64,000 nucleotides of DNA from Blautia wexlerae DSM 19850 (GTDB taxonomy: Bacteria > Bacillota > Clostridia > Lachnospirales > Lachnospiraceae). Shown here one piece after another: positions 17,626 through 27,921 of this stretch; within the stretch, counting starts at the first letter, position 1; the number at the start of each line of letters is the position of its first letter. Made by a program: the position numbers and the translations under genes. The stretch spans positions 3,978,501 to 4,042,500 of the forward strand of contig NZ_CP102267.1 in assembly GCF_025148125.1 (NCBI RefSeq). The letters are read 5' to 3'. The notes under the pieces are model-generated. The model saw nothing but the letters and a program-made list of their open reading frames with translations. It was not told where the DNA came from and ran no database searches.

Positions 17626-18546
17626 CTAGAACATTGCATTTTCAGGGCTTAATTTGCGCACAACCACATTTGCCAGCAGTACACAGGCAAATCCGACAAT
17701 GGACTGATAAAAGCCTGCCGCTGAAGCCATTCCGATATTTCCGGACTGAAGCAGTGCCCTGTATACATAAGTATCGATTACATTGGTGGTATCATAAAGC
17801 TGACCGGAATTTTGTGTAACCTGATAGAATAATCCAAAATCAGAATAGAAAATTCTTCCAATGTTTAACAGTGTCAAAGTGATTACAGACGGCATGATCG
17901 ATGGAAGTGTAATGTATCGGATCTGTTTCCACTTTGAAGCTCCATCCAGTTCTGCAGCCTCATAAAAAGAAGGATCAATTCCGGAAATACTGGAAATATA
18001 AATCAGGCATCCATATCCTACACCTTTCCATGTATTTACGATAACCAGGATCACAGGCCAATATTTGGATTCTGAATACCAATTAATTGCTTCTTTCCCG
18101 AAAAACGGAAGAATTGTCTTATTCAGCATTCCATTGTCCCCACTGAAAAAGGCAAAAGTGATATAACTTACAATTACAATAGACATAAGAAACGGCAGTA
18201 AAATTGCACTTTGATAAATTGTTTTGCATGCCTTGCTCCGAATATCACAGATAAAGATGGCAAATGCAATTCCCAGAATCAGGTTGATGATAATAAATAC
18301 AATATTATAAAGCAACGTATTTCTTGTAATCGTCCACGCATCATTAAACAGATAAGTAAAATTGCTGAGACCGGCCCATGGGCTGCCAAAGATTCCATCT
18401 ACCACGTTGTAATTTTTGAAAGCAACCACAAGTCCTGCCATCGGCATATAATTATTGATAAAAAGATAAATCAGCCCCGGTGCCATCATCAGATAAAGCG
18501 GTGCCCATCTTTTAAATTTTGCTTTTTTCATAAATTTTCCTTTCAA
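17626..18546 (-). CDS. Carbohydrate ABC transporter permease, LplB-like
   Basis: A 306-residue permease of the MalF class. Membrane segments begin at LYLMMAPGLIYLFINNYMP and the EAA loop EAAELDGASKWKQIRYITLP lies near residue 195. NNYMPMAGLVVAFKNYN is the LplB/YtcP-type N-terminal signature. It sits between the lipoprotein gene and the second permease gene. The strain presumably uses these with the upstream binding protein for an oligosaccharide cleaved by the GH3 enzyme. Confidence 0.88.
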   Translation of the reverse strand: MKGKFMKKAKFKRWAPLYLMMAPGLIYLFINNYMPMAGLVVAFKNYNVVDGIFGSPWAGLSNFTYLFNDAWTITRNTLLYNIVFIIINLILGIAFAIFICDIRSKACKTIYQSAILLPFLMSIVIVSYITFAFFSGDNGMLNKTILPFFGKEAINWYSESKYWPVILVIVNTWKGVGYGCLIYISSISGIDPSFYEAAELDGASKWKQIRYITLPSIMPSVITLTLLNIGRIFYSDFGLFYQVTQNSGQLYDTTNVIDTYVYRALLQSGNIGMASAAGFYQSIVGFACVLLANVVVRKLSPENAMF

Positions 18547-18593
18547 TTATCTGGAATATAACAGGGGATGCATAGCGGCATCCCCTGTCTGTG

Positions 18594-20072
18594 TTATTTA
18601 TTCTCTTCCAGCCACTTGTCCAGCTGTTCCTGTTTGGTGCTGATCACTTTCTCAATTCCTGCTTTCTTCAGTTCCTCAATAAATTTCGGAAGTGTTTCTT
18701 CAGGATCTACTGTACCAGAACCAAGAGCAGCTGCATATTTTGCTTTTACATTACTCAGTGCAGCCAGTTCGTTTGCAACACTTGTAGAATCATAGGTAAA
18801 TCCGAATGCTTTTGATTTGATTGCACTCTCATTCAGTGCCTTTGTTTCATCCCAGATATCTGGTGAATCACCCTCCCAGATATGCATTTTAAACTGGTCA
18901 AATAACTGCCATCCTTCTGCCAGATGATACGTGTTGCTGTCATCTTTTCCATCCGGATAGTTAATGATATTATTTTCAGCATCTACAACTTCGTAATCAA
19001 CACCTTCTTCCCCCCAGTTCAACAGGTTCAGAATATCTGCATTTCCATATAAATAATCCAGACACTGCATTGTTTTATCTTTATCAGCAGAACTTGAACT
19101 GATGCCATAAGTCAGGTAAGAAATTTGTGCAGTGCCAGCCCATGGTTCGGAAATCGGAGCAATCTCCATCTCTGTTCCGCAAAGTAAAGCGGCACGGGTA
19201 TCATATCCTGGTTTGTTTGGTGCAAGGTAAGAAAAAGCGGCACCTGCTTTTACCTGATTCTCCGCACTCTCTGTTGTGGTTGCAGCATCTTTGGACAAAT
19301 AACCTTTTTGCTGCCAGTCATACATTGTTTCTACAAACTCTTTATATTCATCTGTCTCATAATAATCTACAACTGTCGTGTCCTGACCATGATCCATCAA
19401 TACACCAAATCCATCAGTAAGTGTATCATTCATTTCATATTTGGTATCCGGTGTTGCACTGTTATTGCTTGCCATCATGACCATATCTGGATATTTTTCT
19501 TTCACAGTTGCATAAACGTCAGTCAAATCTTTATAATCTGTGATAGAAGATACATCAATTCCACACTCATCCAGAATATCTTTTCGCATAATAACAGATG
19601 ACTGGCAGAACCATTCGCGTCCTGTTGTCACACCGTATACATAATTTCCGATATTTGCTGCTTTCGCAGTATCACCAAGCAGTTCTTTAATATTATTGCC
19701 ATATTTGTCGATATATTCAGACATGTCAATAACCTGCTTCGCATTCACCATGGAATTAACCTGTTCCACCAGGATTGGTACAATGTCCATCTTTTCTCCA
19801 CCGGATAGAATCAGCTTCATTGTTTCCGCATAGGCACCCCAGCTGATCGGTTCGATATCGAGTTCCATATTGATATCTTTCTTCATAATCTCATTGATTT
19901 TCTTCTCGATGCGATCTGTATCTTCCTCCTTATCTCCAATATAAGCCATTGTAACTGTATAAGTCTCATCAGAAGAATCTTTAGCCTCTTTTGAACCGGA
20001 ATCACCACAGGCAGTCAGCCCCATAGAAGCCAGTACCATAGCCATTCCCGCTGCAATCACTTTCTTATTCAT
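18594..20072 (-). CDS. Extracellular solute-binding lipoprotein, LplA-like
   Basis: A 492-residue lipoprotein. The signal peptide ends in the lipobox LTAC, with Cys22 the lipidation site. The mature protein is a family-1 solute-binding protein with a C-terminal DUF3502-type region (GTVDPEETLPKFIEELKKAGIEKVI near residue 460). It captures an oligosaccharide at the cell surface for the two permeases that follow. It is the first gene of this operon and is divergent from the second YesM/YesN pair, which probably controls it. Confidence 0.88.
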   Translation of the reverse strand: MNKKVIAAGMAMVLASMGLTACGDSGSKEAKDSSDETYTVTMAYIGDKEEDTDRIEKKINEIMKKDINMELDIEPISWGAYAETMKLILSGGEKMDIVPILVEQVNSMVNAKQVIDMSEYIDKYGNNIKELLGDTAKAANIGNYVYGVTTGREWFCQSSVIMRKDILDECGIDVSSITDYKDLTDVYATVKEKYPDMVMMASNNSATPDTKYEMNDTLTDGFGVLMDHGQDTTVVDYYETDEYKEFVETMYDWQQKGYLSKDAATTTESAENQVKAGAAFSYLAPNKPGYDTRAALLCGTEMEIAPISEPWAGTAQISYLTYGISSSSADKDKTMQCLDYLYGNADILNLLNWGEEGVDYEVVDAENNIINYPDGKDDSNTYHLAEGWQLFDQFKMHIWEGDSPDIWDETKALNESAIKSKAFGFTYDSTSVANELAALSNVKAKYAAALGSGTVDPEETLPKFIEELKKAGIEKVISTKQEQLDKWLEENK

Positions 20073-20327
20073 CCTTTTACCTCAATTCTTTTCCTTTTTA
20101 ATTTTTTTTGATGTATACATCTCTCTGTCTGATGTTTCTCATTATACAGATTTTCCAGTATTTTAATAGTAAAATAACGACCTCACACTTTCCGAAATCC
20201 GATTTCTTTTTTCATAGCTTGTCTCTTTTGTTGTATCAAAAGGTCGGAATATTGTTATCTTTTTATCGGATTTTTGTTATAATTGTTTTCATCATAATGA
20301 TTTTATAATATTTCAGGAGGTATTTAT
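20073..20327. promoter_or_regulatory. Divergent promoter region, binding protein and YesM-like kinase
   Basis: This 255-base A+T-rich gap separates two divergent operons. On the plus strand TTGTTATAATTG at about 20274-20285 and a second TATAAT at 20305-20310 could serve as -10 elements for the kinase gene, which has a strong AGGAGG site at 20315-20320. The binding site for the AraC-type regulator is presumably here but was not identified. Confidence 0.45.
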
Positions 20328-22061
20328 ATGTATTCCAGACATCGTGTTGCCGGATACTCCATTGATCATGTCATAAAATTTTTGTTTTTTCTGCTGGTTC
20401 CGGTTGTAATCCTGGATATCATGATCAGCTGTTTTGTCATTTTTTCCATGCGTTCCCAAAGTATTCAGTCCCTGCAAGATACAACATCCCTTTATGCTTC
20501 GCAAATCGACACCGCACATATTTCCATCAATCGCTATTTAATCCGGCTCCTGACTGAAAATGACGATGCAGATACTCTGTTGGAAACACAGGACAAACTG
20601 GAATTCATTTCATCCGCAGAACGAGTTCATAATAATATTGATATTTTTCTGGAATCTTTTGAAAAAGGATATCAGATTTTTCTATATAATTCAGAGAATG
20701 AACGGATGTATCGTCCTACAGAAATTTTTCAGACACTTACTCAGAATCAGCTCGTACTGCTGAACAAGCATCTGATCCAAAAAATAACTGCGCCCAAAAC
20801 AAGTTTCTACACGGATGCCTGGGAAGTACTAATGCTCGGAAAGAACGTATATTTTTACAAATCCTTTCATACAGGCTCCCACTACGCCTGCTGTTTTATT
20901 CCTGCTGACAATATCATTCAGCCACTAAAAAACATAATTAAAGAAAAAGACGGTTTCATTTCTCTTACCTCGCAAAACGGAACCGTACTTACTAATAAAG
21001 AACTGCTGAAGCAACACCATATTGAATTTTCAAGAAAAAGCAATTCCGATTCTTACGAGACCTATAATAAGGGAAATAATCTGATTATCAGCGGTGCTCT
21101 GATTATGGGTGCTTTTTATCCTCAGATTATTCTCAGCAAATTCAGGGCTTATGAAAAAATAATCCTGCTTCAGTTTATTCTTGCACTGGCAGTCCTTCTG
21201 GTCGCAGTTATCCTGTTTACTTCCATTTTCTATATGAAGAAACACGTTCTGACTCCGATCAAACTCTTTTTAGAAAATCTGGCACATCTGGATGATTCTG
21301 CAGAAACCATCAATTTAAAAGACACCAATCTTCTCGAACTTGAGCAGGCGAACTCCCAGTTCAAAAATCTGATGCGCCAGATCAAAAAACTGAAAATTGA
21401 CATTTACGAAAAAGAACTGGAAAAACAAAAAACAATGATGAATTATCTTCAGCTACAGATACGTCCTCACTTTTTTCTGAACTGTCTGAATACCATTTAC
21501 AGTATGGCACAGACGCAGCTTTACGAAGAGATCATGAAAATGTCTATGATTACTTCCAACTATTTTCGATATATTTTCCAGAACACCCAGGATCTTGTTC
21601 CTGTAAAAAATGAACTGGAACATATAAAAAATTATATGGAAATCCAAAAGATGCGTTACGGAGATACGTTCTCCTATGAAATTCACGCAGAAGAAGGTAC
21701 AGAAAACATACGAATCCCACCAATTCTGATCCAGACCTTTATAGAAAACGCCATCAAACACTCCAATACTTTTGATGAACCCATAATCATACGCACAGAC
21801 ATCGCCTGGATGACTGCCGGCGGAAATTCACATGAAAATATTCAGATTCAGGTCATGGACACTGGATGCGGATTCTCGGAAGACATCCTGCAATCCCTAA
21901 ATTCTGCTATTCCTCTGGAACCTCAAAATGGTCACCGTATTGGAATTACCAATGCCATCCAACGTCTGAATCTGCTGTACGGTCAGGGAGAAGCGGTCAT
22001 TACTTTCTCAAACCTCCCATCTGGGGGTGCCTGCGTAACCATCCTTCTCCCTGCAGTCTGA
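20328..22061 (+). CDS. Sensor histidine kinase, YesM type
   Basis: A 577-residue membrane kinase. A first membrane segment (FLFFLLVPVVILDIMISCFVI) lies near residues 18-38 and a large extracytoplasmic region runs to about 275. A second segment (LLQFILALAVLLVAVILF) and a HAMP-like linker follow. The His_kinase domain has QLQIRPHFFLNCLNTIYSM, with the His before FFLN as phospho-site. The ATPase domain has FIENAIKHS and MDTGCGF. It forms a pair with the next gene, 36 bases away, and is divergent from the binding protein whose substrate it likely reports. Confidence 0.9.
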   Translation: MYSRHRVAGYSIDHVIKFLFFLLVPVVILDIMISCFVIFSMRSQSIQSLQDTTSLYASQIDTAHISINRYLIRLLTENDDADTLLETQDKLEFISSAERVHNNIDIFLESFEKGYQIFLYNSENERMYRPTEIFQTLTQNQLVLLNKHLIQKITAPKTSFYTDAWEVLMLGKNVYFYKSFHTGSHYACCFIPADNIIQPLKNIIKEKDGFISLTSQNGTVLTNKELLKQHHIEFSRKSNSDSYETYNKGNNLIISGALIMGAFYPQIILSKFRAYEKIILLQFILALAVLLVAVILFTSIFYMKKHVLTPIKLFLENLAHLDDSAETINLKDTNLLELEQANSQFKNLMRQIKKLKIDIYEKELEKQKTMMNYLQLQIRPHFFLNCLNTIYSMAQTQLYEEIMKMSMITSNYFRYIFQNTQDLVPVKNELEHIKNYMEIQKMRYGDTFSYEIHAEEGTENIRIPPILIQTFIENAIKHSNTFDEPIIIRTDIAWMTAGGNSHENIQIQVMDTGCGFSEDILQSLNSAIPLEPQNGHRIGITNAIQRLNLLYGQGEAVITFSNLPSGGACVTILLPAV

Positions 22062-22097
22062 TCCAATTCTCTGCCTAATTTATGAAAGGAAAGTTTT

Positions 22098-23681
22098 ATG
22101 AACGTATTATTAGTTGATGATGACCGCTTTGTTGTAGCGGCCCTTGAGAAAAAAATAAACTGGGAGCAACTAACAGTCACAGAAGTACTCACTGCTTTCA
22201 ATATCCGTCAAGCTCAGAAAATCATAGAAAAAAACTCCATCGATATCTGTGTTTGCGATATCGAAATGCCCGGCGGTTCTGGTCTTGATCTTCTTTCCTG
22301 GGTCCGGGAATCAGGAAAAGAAATACAATTTATTTTCCTGACCAGCTATGCGGATTTTGATTACGCAAAAAAAGCTATCGAACTGTCCTCCCTCGATTAC
22401 CAGCTAAAACCTATAGACTTTGATACTTTATCCCATATTCTGGAAAAAGCAGTTTCTAAAGTCAGAAAGAATGCTGCGCTCACCCAGACAAAAGCAGACA
22501 GTCAGAAATGGAAAGATAATTACCGCTATATTGTAGATTTATTCTGGAAAGAACTTTTTGCCACCACTCTGTTTCGTGAACCTTCTCTTCTTGAAACAGA
22601 ATTAAGAAAAAAAGATCTTTCCTATACAGCAGATGACCTCTTCATTCCTGTTTTGTTCCGGCTTTATCCACTCTCCGGCCAGATAATGCCCATGGAGTCT
22701 TCCATGGTAGATTTTTCTTTCCAGAATATTACAGCCGAAACCTTTCAGAAATCCTGCATTCTCTATGAGTCTATAGTGATACTGAACACCTTTGAATACG
22801 TTGTCATACTTTCTGGATTGCAACTGGAACAAATCCGTCAGCCATTTACAGAAAATCTACTAACACTGTTCAAAAATCTTCAGAGTTTTCTGCACTGTGA
22901 AATTGCATGCGGCATTGCACCAGAGGTTTCCCTGACAGAACTGCCTGAAACTCTTACCAGACTACGTGAAATGAGAGAATCCAACCTTAACTCCGTAAAT
23001 AAACCACTTTTTCTGCAAGATTTTGTTCCCAGCACAACTTCCTACATCCCTCCATCACTGGAAGTAATCAATACTTTTCTGGAACAAAAACAGGCAGACG
23101 CAGCTTTACAGAATATCGAAAATTACCTGTCCAAATACATTCAGGCCAGTGGTATCACCAAAAATTTTCTTCTGCATCTGAGACTTGATATCGAACAAAT
23201 TGTTTTTTCCTATCTACATAAAAACGGAATCGAAGCACACACTCTATTTTCTTCAGAAGAAAGAGACGAACTGATCACAAAATCTCTGGACGCTGTACCA
23301 TATATGTTTAATTATCTGCGCTATCTGATACAACGCGCCGTAGAATACAATAGCTTCGTCAACGAAAAAGACTCCGTCGTTGATATTGTACTCAACTATA
23401 TCCATCAGCACTACTCCGAAGATATCTCACGTACCATGCTGGCTGATATGGTTTATCTCAATCCAGATTATCTGGCACGACTTTTCAAAAAACAAACGCA
23501 GACCTCTATCATCAATTACATCACCACCTATCGGTTAGAAAAAGCAAAAGAGCTTCTGCTCAACCCTGACATCCCGGTTGGAACAGTTGCTTTGAAAGTC
23601 GGCTATGGAAATTATTCCTACTTTTCCAAACTGTTTAAAGATGTGGTCGGCTGCACCCCCAATGAATATCGAAAAAAATAA
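22098..23681 (+). CDS. Response regulator, YesN/AraC type
   Basis: A 527-residue regulator. The receiver domain begins MNVLLVDDDRF and carries the phospho-acceptor Asp in VCDIEMPGG near residue 55, then QLKPID near residue 105. The C-terminus is an AraC-type DNA-binding domain (DYLARLFKKQTQTSIINYITTYRLEKA and VGYGNYSYFSKLFKD). AGGAAAG precedes the start. It is expected to activate the divergent ABC transporter and GH3 operon. Confidence 0.9.
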   Translation: MNVLLVDDDRFVVAALEKKINWEQLTVTEVLTAFNIRQAQKIIEKNSIDICVCDIEMPGGSGLDLLSWVRESGKEIQFIFLTSYADFDYAKKAIELSSLDYQLKPIDFDTLSHILEKAVSKVRKNAALTQTKADSQKWKDNYRYIVDLFWKELFATTLFREPSLLETELRKKDLSYTADDLFIPVLFRLYPLSGQIMPMESSMVDFSFQNITAETFQKSCILYESIVILNTFEYVVILSGLQLEQIRQPFTENLLTLFKNLQSFLHCEIACGIAPEVSLTELPETLTRLREMRESNLNSVNKPLFLQDFVPSTTSYIPPSLEVINTFLEQKQADAALQNIENYLSKYIQASGITKNFLLHLRLDIEQIVFSYLHKNGIEAHTLFSSEERDELITKSLDAVPYMFNYLRYLIQRAVEYNSFVNEKDSVVDIVLNYIHQHYSEDISRTMLADMVYLNPDYLARLFKKQTQTSIINYITTYRLEKAKELLLNPDIPVGTVALKVGYGNYSYFSKLFKDVVGCTPNEYRKK

Positions 23682-23706
23682 AAAGGTTCTTTCTACGGTA
23701 TAATTT

Positions 23707-23735
23707 AGAGGGGCTGTCAAACTGACATCCCCTCT
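23707..23735. terminator. Bidirectional terminator between convergent yesN-like and phoR genes
   Basis: AGAGGGGCTGTCA and TGACATCCCCTCT pair around AAC with one C-T mismatch. The hairpin lies between two convergent genes, so it can end both transcripts. T-rich sequence is present on the right side. Confidence 0.8.
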
Positions 23736-23749
23736 GTATCTATTCTATT

Positions 23750-25417
23750 TTATTCCTTATGCACTTTCAGAAATTTCATAGTAATTTCCGTTCCACTTCC
23801 TTCTTCACTTCTCAGCACAATACTTCCATTCAAAGTGCTGACCGCATGCTTCACAATAGAAAGTCCCAGTCCGGTACCTCCAATCTCTTTGGAATGACTT
23901 TTATCCACTCTGTAAAATCTCTCAAAAACTCTATCCTGATCTTCCTTTGGAATTCCCACACCTGTATCCTTGACTACAATCTGTATCTCATGTGCAGTCT
24001 GAGTCAGAAAAATGCTTACACTTCCATCATTTCGGTTATACTTAATGGCATTATCGCAGACATTATAAACTGCCTCTTCCAGAAGTGTCCGAACTGCTTC
24101 CATCTTCATACTGTCCCCACAGATATAAAGATGCACATTCATGCTCTGTGCTTTCTCCTTCAGACTTTCAAAGGCATTCTTACAAACCTGATAAACATCC
24201 ACCAGTTCCCAGGTGTAGGATGTTTTTTCCTCGTCAAGCTGGGAAATCTGGATCACATCCTCAACCAGCTGAAGCAGTCTCTGGGATTCCTTATAAATAC
24301 GCCCTGCAAACTTGGGAATATCCTCACATTTCACCAGACCGCCCTGCATGATCTCCGCAAATCCTGAAATAGAAGTCAGAGGAGTCTTCAGCTCATGAGA
24401 GACATTTGCCGAAAACTCTCTCCGCAGATTCTCCCTCTCAAGCTTCTCTGTCACATTCACAAGCAGGATCACAGCACCTTCTGTTTTTTGTCCACGTACC
24501 ACAGGATTGGCAATCAACTGGATATCGCTTCCATTTAATTTCAATATCAGTTCCGCATGTTCTCCGCTGAGAACCTGCTCGATCGCATGTCTGAAATCTT
24601 CCGCACGATCCAGACAGTAAACACTTTCTCCCTGACATACTTTATCTACCCGGAACAGATTCCATGCACTGGAATTGGCAGAAAGAATCATGGTATACCT
24701 ATCAATCACGATCAGACCTTCCTGCATATTTTCTGTAATAAGAGAGAATTCTTCCTGCTGCTGTTTTGCCAGTTCCAGCTGCTTCTGGATTTGCCGGTTC
24801 TGTTTATGGATTTTACCTAAAAGCGGAGAAAGCTCCTCGTAAATCTTATTCTCCTCCGGATGCTCCAGATCCAGCTCATTCACAGGTTTTACGATCCTTT
24901 TTGATATCACAGATGCCATGATTCCTGATAGAATCAGCATCAGAAATAAGAGTCCACATAAGGGAAGAAGAAGATTTTCAACCAGTGCCAGCACAGAATC
25001 CTGAGTGCCTGAAACTCTCAGCACAGTTCCATCCTTCAGACGCAGTGCATAATAAATTGTTTTCTCAGAAAGTGTATCCGAATACCTGGAACATTCTCCT
25101 GCACCATATTTCTCTGCTTTCTGAAATTCAGTTCTGTTCTTATGATTTTGCATTTCATCTGCATCAGCCTTATTATCAAAAAGCACAGTTCCATCCTTAT
25201 TAATATAAGTAATCCTTGAGCTCTTATCCTTTACATTCTTCAGATAATCTGTTCCCTGCTGCTCCACACCATATGCCAGATAAGCAGCTTCCTTAGACAG
25301 CTCTTTGCGCATCTGTCCGTCAAAATTGCTGTAAAGGATTCCCATTACAGCAGCCAGTCCCACAGTCAGAACCAATGCACATACAAACATTATAGATTTA
25401 AAGATTTTTTTTGTCAC
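23750..25417 (-). CDS. phoR: Phosphate-type sensor histidine kinase PhoR
   Basis: A 555-residue membrane kinase. A first membrane segment lies near residues 8-29, with an extracytoplasmic domain to about 145 and a second segment LLPLCGLLFLMLILSGIMA. A HAMP-like linker and a PAS domain (ENMQEGLIVIDRY) follow. The HisKA box is SANVSHELKTPLTSISGF and the ATPase motifs are DNAIKYN, DTGVGIP and GGTGLGLSIVKH. The start codon is GTG, overlapping the end of a short frame that reads KRGSEEK-stop, as if a phoP gene had once preceded it. No phoP is present here although the gene follows pst-phoU. Confidence 0.85.
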   Translation of the reverse strand: MTKKIFKSIMFVCALVLTVGLAAVMGILYSNFDGQMRKELSKEAAYLAYGVEQQGTDYLKNVKDKSSRITYINKDGTVLFDNKADADEMQNHKNRTEFQKAEKYGAGECSRYSDTLSEKTIYYALRLKDGTVLRVSGTQDSVLALVENLLLPLCGLLFLMLILSGIMASVISKRIVKPVNELDLEHPEENKIYEELSPLLGKIHKQNRQIQKQLELAKQQQEEFSLITENMQEGLIVIDRYTMILSANSSAWNLFRVDKVCQGESVYCLDRAEDFRHAIEQVLSGEHAELILKLNGSDIQLIANPVVRGQKTEGAVILLVNVTEKLERENLRREFSANVSHELKTPLTSISGFAEIMQGGLVKCEDIPKFAGRIYKESQRLLQLVEDVIQISQLDEEKTSYTWELVDVYQVCKNAFESLKEKAQSMNVHLYICGDSMKMEAVRTLLEEAVYNVCDNAIKYNRNDGSVSIFLTQTAHEIQIVVKDTGVGIPKEDQDRVFERFYRVDKSHSKEIGGTGLGLSIVKHAVSTLNGSIVLRSEEGSGTEITMKFLKVHKE

Positions 25418-25577
25418 TTCTCTTCACTTCCCCTTTTTATTTAATACCTCAGGCAGATATCGGTCTCCGATTGAGATATATAATAACTCAAATATCCGCA
25501 AACGGTTCCCGCCTGCGGATATAAAAAGCCCTGCTTCCAAATAATTATATTCAAAATCAGAGACTTTCTCTATTCAA
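25418..25577 (-). promoter_or_regulatory. phoU-phoR gap with hairpin
   Basis: The stem ATCCGCA/TGCGGAT at about 25493-25522 lies in the transcript between phoU and phoR and could attenuate phoR expression. In many relatives a phoP gene precedes phoR; only 160 bases are present here and no receiver domain is encoded. Confidence 0.5.
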
Positions 25578-26249
25578 TTAATTATTCAGATAATCCTGAT
25601 GCTCATTATTTCTGTGCTGTCCTGTGATGGAATATTCTACCCATTCAGCAATATTCACTGCGTGATCACCAATACGTTCAAAGTACTTTGCAGTCATAAG
25701 AAGATCCAGCCCTGTCTTGGCATCCAGATTTCCTCCGTAAATCATATCTGCAAGCTTCTCTTTGATCTCATTAAATGCATCATCCACCACATCGTCTCTG
25801 TCAATGACATTTCTGCACAACTCCAGATCACTCTTTACAAAAGCATCCACACTCTCAGTTACCATACGCACAGTGTCCTCCGCCATCTGTGTGATAGTCT
25901 CCGGAATCGCAGTAGTATTCTTTGCAACATACAAAGACAGATCTGCAATATCTGCTGCCTGGTCACCGATACGTTCCATATCAGAAACCATCTTCAATGC
26001 TGCAGATATCTCTCTTAAATCTCTTGCAACCGGGTGCTGATGAAGCAGAAGACTCAGGCACAGATTCTCAATCTCTCTTTCTTTGGCATCAATATCTCTG
26101 TCCGTCTCAAAAACCTGGCGGGCAATCTCTTCATTCTGCACCTTCTGGATTGCTTTTGCAGAGAATGAAATTGCTTTCTCACAATAGCTTCCCAGTGTGA
26201 TAAGCTGAACGTGCAGTTCCTCCAGCTGTCTTTCGAAATACTTTGACAT
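25578..26249 (-). CDS. phoU: Phosphate signalling protein PhoU
   Basis: A 223-residue all-helical protein made of two similar three-helix repeats. Each repeat has the metal-site type motif: MVSDMERIGDQAADIADL near residue 88 and TAKYFERIGDHAVNIAEW near residue 190. PhoU links the Pst transporter to PhoR and dampens signalling when phosphate is sufficient. The start is placed at MSKYFERQ (26249), two codons inside a TTG-opened frame that overlaps the pstB end. It belongs to the pstSCAB-phoU-phoR unit. Confidence 0.92.
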   Translation of the reverse strand: MSKYFERQLEELHVQLITLGSYCEKAISFSAKAIQKVQNEEIARQVFETDRDIDAKEREIENLCLSLLLHQHPVARDLREISAALKMVSDMERIGDQAADIADLSLYVAKNTTAIPETITQMAEDTVRMVTESVDAFVKSDLELCRNVIDRDDVVDDAFNEIKEKLADMIYGGNLDAKTGLDLLMTAKYFERIGDHAVNIAEWVEYSITGQHRNNEHQDYLNN

Positions 26250-26251
26250 AA

Positions 26252-27010
26252 TCAACCAAACCTTCCTGTAATGTAATCCTCTGTACGCTTGTCAGAAGGC
26301 ATAGAGAACAGTTTATCAGTATCATCAAATTCAACTACTTCTCCCAGAAGGAAGAAAGCTGTTTTATCAGAAATACGTGTAGCCTGCTGCATATTATGAG
26401 TTACCATAACAATGGTATAATCCTTCTTTAACTCCATCGCCAGCTCCTCGATCTTGGAAGTTGAGATAGGGTCAAGTGCGGATGTAGGCTCATCCATCAG
26501 AAGTACCTCCGGCTGAACTGCCAGTGCTCTGGCAATGCAAAGTCTCTGTTGCTGACCACCGGACATACCCAGTGCGCTTTTCTTTAATCTGTCTTTTACT
26601 TCATCCCAGATTGCCGCATCGCGGAGAGATTTTTCTACAATATCATCCAGTTTAGACTTGGAACGGATTCCATGGGTTCTCGGTCCATATGCAATGTTAT
26701 CATAAATACTCATAGGGAAAGGATTAGGCTTCTGGAATACCATTCCCACTCTTTTTCTCAGAAGATTCACATCCATATCTCCGTAAATATCTTCACCGTC
26801 AAGCTGTACCTTACCGGTGATCACACATCCCTCAACAAGGTCATTCATACGGTTTAAAGATTTCAGAAGTGTAGATTTACCACAGCCACTCGGCCCGATA
26901 AAAGCTGTGATTTCTTTCTCCGGAATTGCCATGTTTATATTCCTCAGCGCATGAAACTTTCCGTAATGTAAGTTCATATTTTCAACTGTTATTTTTTCAT
27001 TTCCACTCAT
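26252..27010 (-). CDS. pstB: Phosphate ABC transporter ATP-binding protein PstB
   Basis: A 252-residue single-domain ABC ATPase. Walker A is [20 protein letters not shown] near residue 35, the signature [17 protein letters not shown] near residue 148 and Walker [16 protein letters not shown]. The phrase [10 protein letters not shown] is specific to PstB. It energises PstC/PstA import of phosphate. It lies five bases after pstA. Confidence 0.95.
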   Translation of the reverse strand: MSGNEKITVENMNLHYGKFHALRNINMAIPEKEITAFIGPSGCGKSTLLKSLNRMNDLVEGCVITGKVQLDGEDIYGDMDVNLLRKRVGMVFQKPNPFPMSIYDNIAYGPRTHGIRSKSKLDDIVEKSLRDAAIWDEVKDRLKKSALGMSGGQQQRLCIARALAVQPEVLLMDEPTSALDPISTSKIEELAMELKKDYTIVMVTHNMQQATRISDKTAFFLLGEVVEFDDTDKLFSMPSDKRTEDYITGRFG

Positions 27011-27015
27011 TTTTC

Positions 27016-27921
27016 TTATCCTTTCGCAATTCGTTTGGCAACTGCTCCGGACAGGAAATTGATTACAAGAACAAATGCCAGAATAACAACTGCTGTTGCA
27101 GATGCCTGATTCATATGAAGGCCCTCACCTGACAGCACATACATATGAAGTGCCAGAGTACGTCCGGAACCCATCAAGTTCTTCGGTACCTCTGCAACTG
27201 TACCTGCTGTATAAATCAGGGCTGCTGTTTCGCCGATCACACGTCCGATGGCCAGGATCACACCTGCCAGAATACCAGGTACTGCTGATGGCAGAACAAT
27301 GGTGAAGATGGTACGAAGTTTACCTGCTCCAAGTCCAAAGCTGGCTTCACGATAAGAATCAGGAACAGATTTCAGGGCTTCTTCCGCAGTACGCATGATC
27401 AGAGGAAGAATCATAATTACCAATGTGAAAGCACCGGACAGAAGAGAAAGTCCCCAATGCAGTGCTGTTACGAAAAACAGCATACCGAAAAGGCCATATA
27501 CAATAGAAGGAATTCCTGAAAGTGTTTCTGCTGTAATACGGATCACATTTACAAGCTTACTTCCTTTTTTCGCATATTCTACCAGATAGATGGCTGCAAA
27601 GATTCCCAGCGGTGCTGCGATTACAAGTGAAACAACCGTCAGGATGAATGTGTTGATCAGAGAAGGAAGTAAGGAAAGATTCTCTGAATTATAAGTTAAA
27701 CTGAACAAGTCTGTTGACAGATACGGTACGCCCTTGACCAGAATATATCCGATCAGAAAGAACAGTAATGCAAATGTCAGGACTGCACCTAAAAGGGTAA
27801 GCAATGCAAGAACACCTGATCCCGGATGCTTAATATATGCCTTCATCTGATCTGAGAAAGAAGACTCATTCTGCTTTTTTTCTTTGGACAAATCAATTGC
27901 CGCTGCTGTATCAATTTGCAT
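27016..27921 (-). CDS. pstA: Phosphate ABC transporter permease PstA
   Basis: A 301-residue permease with six hydrophobic segments. PstA features include [29 protein letters not shown] and the loop [27 protein letters not shown] near residue 205. The N-terminal 30 residues are charged and cytoplasmic. It overlaps pstC by 11 bases, showing translational coupling, and pairs with PstC to form the phosphate channel. Confidence 0.93.
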   Translation of the reverse strand: MQIDTAAAIDLSKEKKQNESSFSDQMKAYIKHPGSGVLALLTLLGAVLTFALLFFLIGYILVKGVPYLSTDLFSLTYNSENLSLLPSLINTFILTVVSLVIAAPLGIFAAIYLVEYAKKGSKLVNVIRITAETLSGIPSIVYGLFGMLFFVTALHWGLSLLSGAFTLVIMILPLIMRTAEEALKSVPDSYREASFGLGAGKLRTIFTIVLPSAVPGILAGVILAIGRVIGETAALIYTAGTVAEVPKNLMGSGRTLALHMYVLSGEGLHMNQASATAVVILAFVLVINFLSGAVAKRIAKG